From: Methanomicrobiales archaeon
Lineage (GTDB): Archaea; Halobacteriota; Syntropharchaeia; Alkanophagales; Methanospirareceae
Length of the DNA: 7,898 bases
Reading direction: 5' to 3'
Assembly (NCBI GenBank): GCA_003160755.1
Contig: QEXZ01000074.1
Span: forward strand, 1 to 7,898
Positions 5,445 to 7,898 of the stretch are shown one piece after another. Position 1 is the first letter of the stretch, and each line of letters opens with the position of its first letter. The position numbers and the translations under genes were made by a program. The notes beneath the pieces are model-generated. The model did not search any database. It worked only from the letters and a program-made list of their open reading frames with translations, and was not told the DNA's origin.

Positions 5445-5504
5445 ATGGGTGAAGAAGAAGGGATGGAAAAAGAAGAAGATAAAGGAGATGAAATGGAAAA
5501 ATGA
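5445..5504 (+). CDS. Possible 19-aa acidic upstream ORF overlapping the lipoprotein start
   Basis: ATG at 5445 opens a 19-residue, Glu/Lys-rich frame (MGEEEGMEKEEDKGDEMEK). Its TGA overlaps the lipoprotein ATG as ATGA at 5501-5504, the usual geometry of translational coupling. Its own ribosome binding site is poor, and the purine-rich repeat GAAGAAG/GGAGATG may simply be the binding region of the lipoprotein gene. Low confidence as a real peptide. Confidence 0.2.
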   Translation: MGEEEGMEKEEDKGDEMEK

Positions 5505-6241
5505 AAACGAAAACTAAGGTTATTGTCCTTCTGGCAATTTTAGGATTTGTTTTGATTAGTGGCTGTGTAGAAGAAAAGCAAGAAACTCCGGAGGAGTTTT
5601 GTATTAAAACAGGAACAGGTGAAAAGCTAAGTTTAACGGAAGCTAAACAAATCGCTTTGGCAAGCGAATGCGGTGAACAAGGAACGCTCAAGGATACTCA
5701 CATGTGCAATGAAGACACAGGCACCTGGTGGATTGACCTTGACCCTTACACTGAAAGAGAAGGTTGTAATCCTGCATGTGTTATCAATGTCATAACAAAA
5801 CAGGCAGAGATAAATTGGAGATGCACAGGAGCAATCGAACCGCCTCCTGTTCAAGAAGGTTTAACCACCGAAGAATGTGCTGACGCTGACGGCCGTGTTG
5901 TTAACACTGCTGATGGATTTACCTGTGATGAAAACGAGATAAGTATCGGGGAGGTAGGGGGATTCGCATACCTTCATCTTTGCTGTGTGCCCTTTCCAGA
6001 ATCTAAAAAACTAACTATTGAAGAAGCGATGGAAATAGCACAAAACAGCGAATGCACAGAAAAAGGAGATCTGACAGAAGAATACGTGTATAATCCAAAC
6101 TCCAAAACTTGGTGGATTGATTTAGATATGAAAGAAGAGTTTGAAAAAGAATATTGTCATCCAGCATGTGTAGTATATGAATTTACAAAGACTGCAGAAA
6201 TAAACTGGAGATGCATGGGGGCATTACCTCCTGTTGAATAA
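5501..6241 (+). CDS. Secreted lipoprotein with duplicated Cys-rich WWIDLD domain
   Basis: The 246-residue protein starts with a lipoprotein signal peptide: KTKTK, a hydrophobic run, then lipobox I19-S-G-C22. After it come two copies of one domain, at residues 43-115 and 171-244. Both have L(S/T)xxEAxxIAxxSEC, then TWWIDLD, C-(N/H)-PAC-V, and TKxAEINWRCxGAxPP. The paired cysteines C57/C185, C89/C219, C93/C223 and C108/C238 are conserved, suggesting disulfides or metal binding outside the cell. The linker (about 118-168) is a separate cysteine motif: C126, C142, NEISIGEVGGF, C161-C162. The EAxxIA helix plus later strands resemble a PepSY-like layout, but I cannot name the family. The start ATG follows AAAGGAGATG. 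The next lipoprotein begins 12 bases after its stop, so the two form an operon. Exported and lipid-anchored is secure; the function is not known. Confidence 0.8.
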   Translation: MKTKTKVIVLLAILGFVLISGCVEEKQETPEEFCIKTGTGEKLSLTEAKQIALASECGEQGTLKDTHMCNEDTGTWWIDLDPYTEREGCNPACVINVITKQAEINWRCTGAIEPPPVQEGLTTEECADADGRVVNTADGFTCDENEISIGEVGGFAYLHLCCVPFPESKKLTIEEAMEIAQNSECTEKGDLTEEYVYNPNSKTWWIDLDMKEEFEKEYCHPACVVYEFTKTAEINWRCMGALPPVE

Positions 6242-6253
6242 GAGGTGAAGAAA

Positions 6254-6814
6254 ATGAAAAACAAAATTTTAACATTTGGATTGATAGCAATTATCAGTAT
6301 TGTATTTATAAGTGGTTGTGTTCAAGAAGAAACAATACCTATAGATGAGGAACTTCCAACTCCTCCAACCATTCCAGCATCGATTGGGTATATTCGGAGC
6401 TATGACCATAAACTTGGCTACGGCTTTGAGTATCCTGAAGATTGGGAAATGCACAGTCCCGAGGAATTCACACTAGGTGGGGGCATTGAAAAAGTTGAAA
6501 TGTTTACGAAGAAAGGAGAAGGAACAAGCATTACACTCATAGTTAAATCAACCAACTGGAAAAGCTTAGAAGAAGTAAAGGAACAATATGGAAAAATAGA
6601 CCCTCTTAAGACCACCTTAAAAGAGGACATTATTGAAGTAAATGATAGGAAAGGATATGAGATTATTTACAGAAGCCCTCCTATGAAAACAAGAGAAGTG
6701 GTGTTTCTTGCCAATGGCAGAGCGTATACAATCAAATACTCCACAACAGAGGATTTGTATGTTGCGTCTGAAGAAATTTTTGACCACGTCATAAATTCAT
6801 TTATCATCGAATAA
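6254..6814 (+). CDS. PsbP-like lipoprotein
   Basis: The product (186 residues from ATG 6254) has a signal peptide ending in lipobox I19-S-G-C22, followed by a proline-rich linker (about 30-42) and one globular domain. That domain starts with YGFEYPEDWE and continues with VEMFTKKGEGTSITLIVKS, SLEEVKEQYGK, VNDRKGYEIIYR, REVVFLANGRAYTIKYSTT and a final helix DHVINSFIIE, the layout of PsbP-like domains found in many archaeal and bacterial lipoproteins. A GTG at 6245 is in frame and would add three residues, but GAGGTGA (6242-6248) is better placed as ribosome binding site for the ATG. The gene follows the previous lipoprotein by 12 bases. The role is unknown, probably a surface-anchored binding or accessory protein. 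Confidence 0.8.
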   Translation: MKNKILTFGLIAIISIVFISGCVQEETIPIDEELPTPPTIPASIGYIRSYDHKLGYGFEYPEDWEMHSPEEFTLGGGIEKVEMFTKKGEGTSITLIVKSTNWKSLEEVKEQYGKIDPLKTTLKEDIIEVNDRKGYEIIYRSPPMKTREVVFLANGRAYTIKYSTTEDLYVASEEIFDHVINSFIIE

Positions 6815-7183
6815 AAAACAGCGGATAAACGTAACGGATGCACGAAAGAAAAGATAAGTCCACCACCAAGGATGCCCCGCAATTTAGAGCTTGTCCCATA
6901 ATTAGATATTTTCTAAAATCAGAGTCTTATTTTCCGATATAAAGCTCTATTTAGGCTTCTTTTTGTTGCGATTTTGAATTGTGAGTCAACCTCTTCATTC
7001 GGGGGTGGCGTGGATGGAGCTTTAGTGCAAAAAGTTACTTAGGCGCAAAGCCAGCATGGCACATCGCAGCCCACCATGCAGCTTTTTCTACAAGTGCATT
7101 CTGCAAGGTGCAATTGATTTTGCGGAGCTGCGGTAGCGGAGTTGTGGGCGTGGCAGGCTTTGCACTAAAATAGGAAAGTTTTT
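6815..7183. other. 369-base gene-free stretch after the lipoprotein operon
   Basis: No gene is supported on either strand. TAGAGCTT (6885-6892) pairs with AAGCTCTA (6942-6949) around an A/T-rich 49-base interior, and the MITE-like element fills 7021-7169. A GC-rich island (about 7001-7160) sits between A/T-rich flanks. AGGAAAG at 7172-7178 can serve as ribosome binding site of the following small ORF. Confidence 0.5.
7021..7169. repeat. 149-base MITE-like element with 11-bp terminal inverted repeats
   Basis: TTTAGTGCAAA (7021-7031) and TTTGCACTAAA (7159-7169) are perfect reverse complements bounding a 149-base segment. Inside are TTAGGCGCAAAGCC (7039-7052), a second version of the end word, GCATGG (7054-7059) / CCATGC (7074-7079) followed by AGCTTTTTCT, and two GCGGAG words near 7123-7142. 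No reading frame of note runs through it. No target-site duplication is obvious. The same word family occurs at 1806-1871, so it may belong to a genome-wide dispersed family. Confidence 0.5.
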
Positions 7184-7327
7184 ATGCGTATAAATAAAGC
7201 ATTCAAATTGGGAAGAAGGGCGGTAAGAAAAGAAGTTGGATATAACATAAAGAAATTTGGAGATGAATACAAAAAATACATGAAGAGAGTTCCTATGTGG
7301 AGCATTTTCAGAGGATTGAGAAAATGA
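7184..7327 (+). pseudogene. C-terminal fragment of an isoprenylcysteine methyltransferase-like protein
   Basis: ATG 7184, five bases after AGGAAAG, opens a 47-codon frame. Its second half, KKFGDEYKKYMKRVPMWSIF, fits the extreme C-terminus of the ICMT/PEMT membrane methyltransferase family, where (F/Y)G-E-EY-x-x-Y-x-x-RVP follows the last membrane helix. The catalytic core and all membrane helices, normally 130 or more residues upstream, are absent; the MITE-like element abuts the start. The simplest reading is a truncated relic, possibly cut by that element. The first half (MRINKAFKLGRRAVRKEVGY) is basic and unrecognised. A functional small peptide remains possible because start, binding site and frame are intact. 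Confidence 0.5.
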
Positions 7328-7367
7328 TAGGCTCACAACTTCATATAACAGGGCTAAAAGGCAAAAT

Positions 7368-7505
7368 ATGAAAATAAAATTTAATTGGTTTTGGGGATTT
7401 GTAGGATTCTTGGGTTTCTTAGGATTTAAAGAACCTTTGTATTATGTGTTCTTCGTATTCTTTTTATTTTTCCTAGAACCTGTCCTCAAAAAATCTAAAA
7501 AGTAA
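7368..7505 (+). CDS. Small membrane protein with GFLGFLGF repeat, 45 aa
   Basis: The frame encodes 45 residues: KIKFNW, a helix with GFVGFLGFLGF (about 10-20), the turn KEPLYY, a second hydrophobic stretch VFFVFFLFFLEP (about 28-38), and a lysine-rich end KKSKK. This is a two-helix hairpin membrane protein with the basic tail probably cytoplasmic. Similar GFLGFLGF mini-proteins occur in archaea and Firmicutes, some annotated as DUF3796 (recalled, unchecked), often near small HTH regulators; none is seen here. AAAGG before the ATG is a weak ribosome binding site. It lies 40 bases after the methyltransferase fragment, same strand. The coherent amphipathic composition argues that it is real. Confidence 0.65.
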   Translation: MKIKFNWFWGFVGFLGFLGFKEPLYYVFFVFFLFFLEPVLKKSKK

Positions 7506-7734
7506 ATAAAGGAGGCTCGGCTCTTTTCGTCGCTTTGCTTCTCGTCCCTTATTGTAAACTGGAGATACTTTCGGAACGACTGGAACTATGGCCGCGTGTC
7601 CTTACTATCTGGTCTATCTTTTGCTATATCTGCGTTCTAATAAAATGTAGAGAATAGGTTAATAGAAAACAATCGCACCTTCTTTTGAATTGGCTTAAAT
7701 CCAATGTATGAAGCCTTTTTTTTGAATGGTTGCT
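7506..7734. other. Convergent intergenic region, no gene seen
   Basis: The stretch separates the small membrane protein gene from the convergent DUF192 gene. A GGAGG at 7511-7515 is not followed by a start codon within range. Open frames are all under 50 codons with no recognisable motif. The only structure is the candidate terminator at 7692-7723. Confidence 0.4.
7692..7723 (+). terminator. Candidate stem plus T8 terminator
   Basis: GGCTT (7692-7696) pairs with AAGCC (7711-7715), 14-base loop, followed directly by eight T. The stem is short, but an oligo-T run alone can end archaeal transcription. It is placed correctly to stop plus-strand transcription from the 7184-7505 genes before the convergent DUF192 gene. 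Confidence 0.4.
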
Positions 7735-7898
7735 TTAAATTTTCATACCTTCTTTAAAGCCTACCCTATCAAACCCCCCCGCCTTCATCTCGAAAAAGCA
7801 TTTACCGAAGGAGCACACGTGTTTGGACGGTTTAACGTTTTTATATATCTTTGTTATCCTGTCCTCTTCATTAAGAAAACCAATATCCAGATTAAACC
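7735..7898 (-). CDS. DUF192 family protein, C-terminal part (cut by window edge)
   Basis: Read leftward from the right edge, an open frame of 53 codons ends in TAA (7737-7735). It reads FNLDIGFLNEEDRITKIYKN, then VKPSKHVCSFGKCFFEMKAG, then GFDRVGFKEGMKI. This follows the DUF192 C-terminal pattern: (L/I)D(I/V)xFL(D/N)E(D/E)xx(I/V)xxIYxNVKP, a strand ending in an ELPAG-like EMKAG, then (L/F)xxG(M/D)KI. Family members are about 110-150 residues, often with signal peptides, and their function is not settled. The start and N-terminal half lie beyond the window. The cysteines in VCSFGKC are less common. Confidence 0.7.
   Translation of the reverse strand, partial: FNLDIGFLNEEDRITKIYKNVKPSKHVCSFGKCFFEMKAGGFDRVGFKEGMKI

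Larger units (their letters stand above)
5200..5500. other. Intergenic leader between SRPBCC gene and lipoprotein operon
   Basis: After the SRPBCC stop the composition turns A/T-rich within about 20 bases. The stretch contains repeat copy B (5274-5357), a TATA-like box at 5316-5326, two very short open frames (5358-5420 and 5445-5504) and a small CGAAC/GTTCG hairpin (5393-5405). Bases 5421-5444 include a second A/T-rich word, AAAATATAACGG. No larger gene is visible. Confidence 0.5.

Noticed and set aside
5284..5691. 135-codon minus-strand frame
   Set aside because: It is antisense to the lipoprotein start and the promoter region, with Ser/Leu/Phe-rich composition typical of a shadow frame.
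6245..6253. GTG start for the second lipoprotein
   Set aside because: The GTG is part of the GAGGTGA ribosome binding site, and the ATG at 6254 gives a more typical signal peptide.
6885..6949. TAGAGCTT/AAGCTCTA pair with CTTGTCCC as an insertion sequence end
   Set aside because: The similar TAGAACCTGTCC at 7474 lies inside the small membrane protein gene and in direct orientation. No transposase frame lies between them.
7021..7169. Structured GC-rich island as a tRNA or structured RNA gene
   Set aside because: No acceptor stem, T-loop GTTCRANNC or anticodon arm can be found. The terminal inverted repeats explain the pairing.

Overview
The window reads as archaeal accessory DNA, most likely from a methanogen-related euryarchaeon (Methanosarcinales, Syntrophoarchaeia or ANME-1-like). 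The grounds are an FrhB/FdhB-type coenzyme F420 oxidoreductase subunit, a dicluster ferredoxin beside it, several A/T-rich upstream regions with TATA-like boxes, GGAGG-type ribosome binding sites, and short lipoproteins of a type common in archaea. The lineage is an inference. There is no rRNA, tRNA, CRISPR array or intact insertion sequence.

Layout. (1) 83-1672 (+): a NorD-type VWA protein with a complete MIDAS motif. A 217-base gap rich in inverted repeats follows, then a DUF1684 protein (1890-2432, +). Both genes are preceded by a similar TTTTAGCACA leader. (2) 2429-4198 (-): a redox cluster transcribed leftward. It holds an FrhB-like F420 dehydrogenase subunit (3131-4198), a 340-base repeat-rich gap, an overlooked 50-residue zinc-ribbon-like protein starting at GTG (2628-2780), and a 2x[4Fe-4S] ferredoxin (2429-2620) whose stop overlaps the DUF1684 stop. 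(3) 4199-5500: a visibly GC-rich, bacterial-looking SRPBCC/START-like membrane-anchored gene (4513-5199, +) lies between two diverged direct copies of a promoter/leader element 990 bases apart, which suggests acquisition or duplication. (4) 5501-6814 (+): two adjacent lipoprotein genes, the first with an internally duplicated cysteine-rich WWIDLD domain, the second PsbP-like. (5) 6815-7898: a decayed region with a 149-base MITE-like element, a 47-residue ORF matching only the C-terminus of an isoprenylcysteine methyltransferase, a 45-residue GFLGFLGF membrane protein, and on the minus strand the C-terminal end of a DUF192 gene running off the right edge.

How they may work together. The clearest functional unit is FrhB plus ferredoxin plus zinc-ribbon protein on the minus strand, which could move electrons between F420H2 and ferredoxin. 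The VWA protein should need a MoxR/CbbQ/NorQ-type AAA+ ATPase, which is not in the window. The two lipoproteins probably form a cell-surface operon. Nothing ties the VWA, redox and lipoprotein blocks into one system, and I did not find a convincing new multi-gene system. The most unusual points are the repeat-flanked GC-rich gene, the unannotated small proteins, and a recurrent TTTAG(G)TGCAAAGC motif in the intergenic regions.
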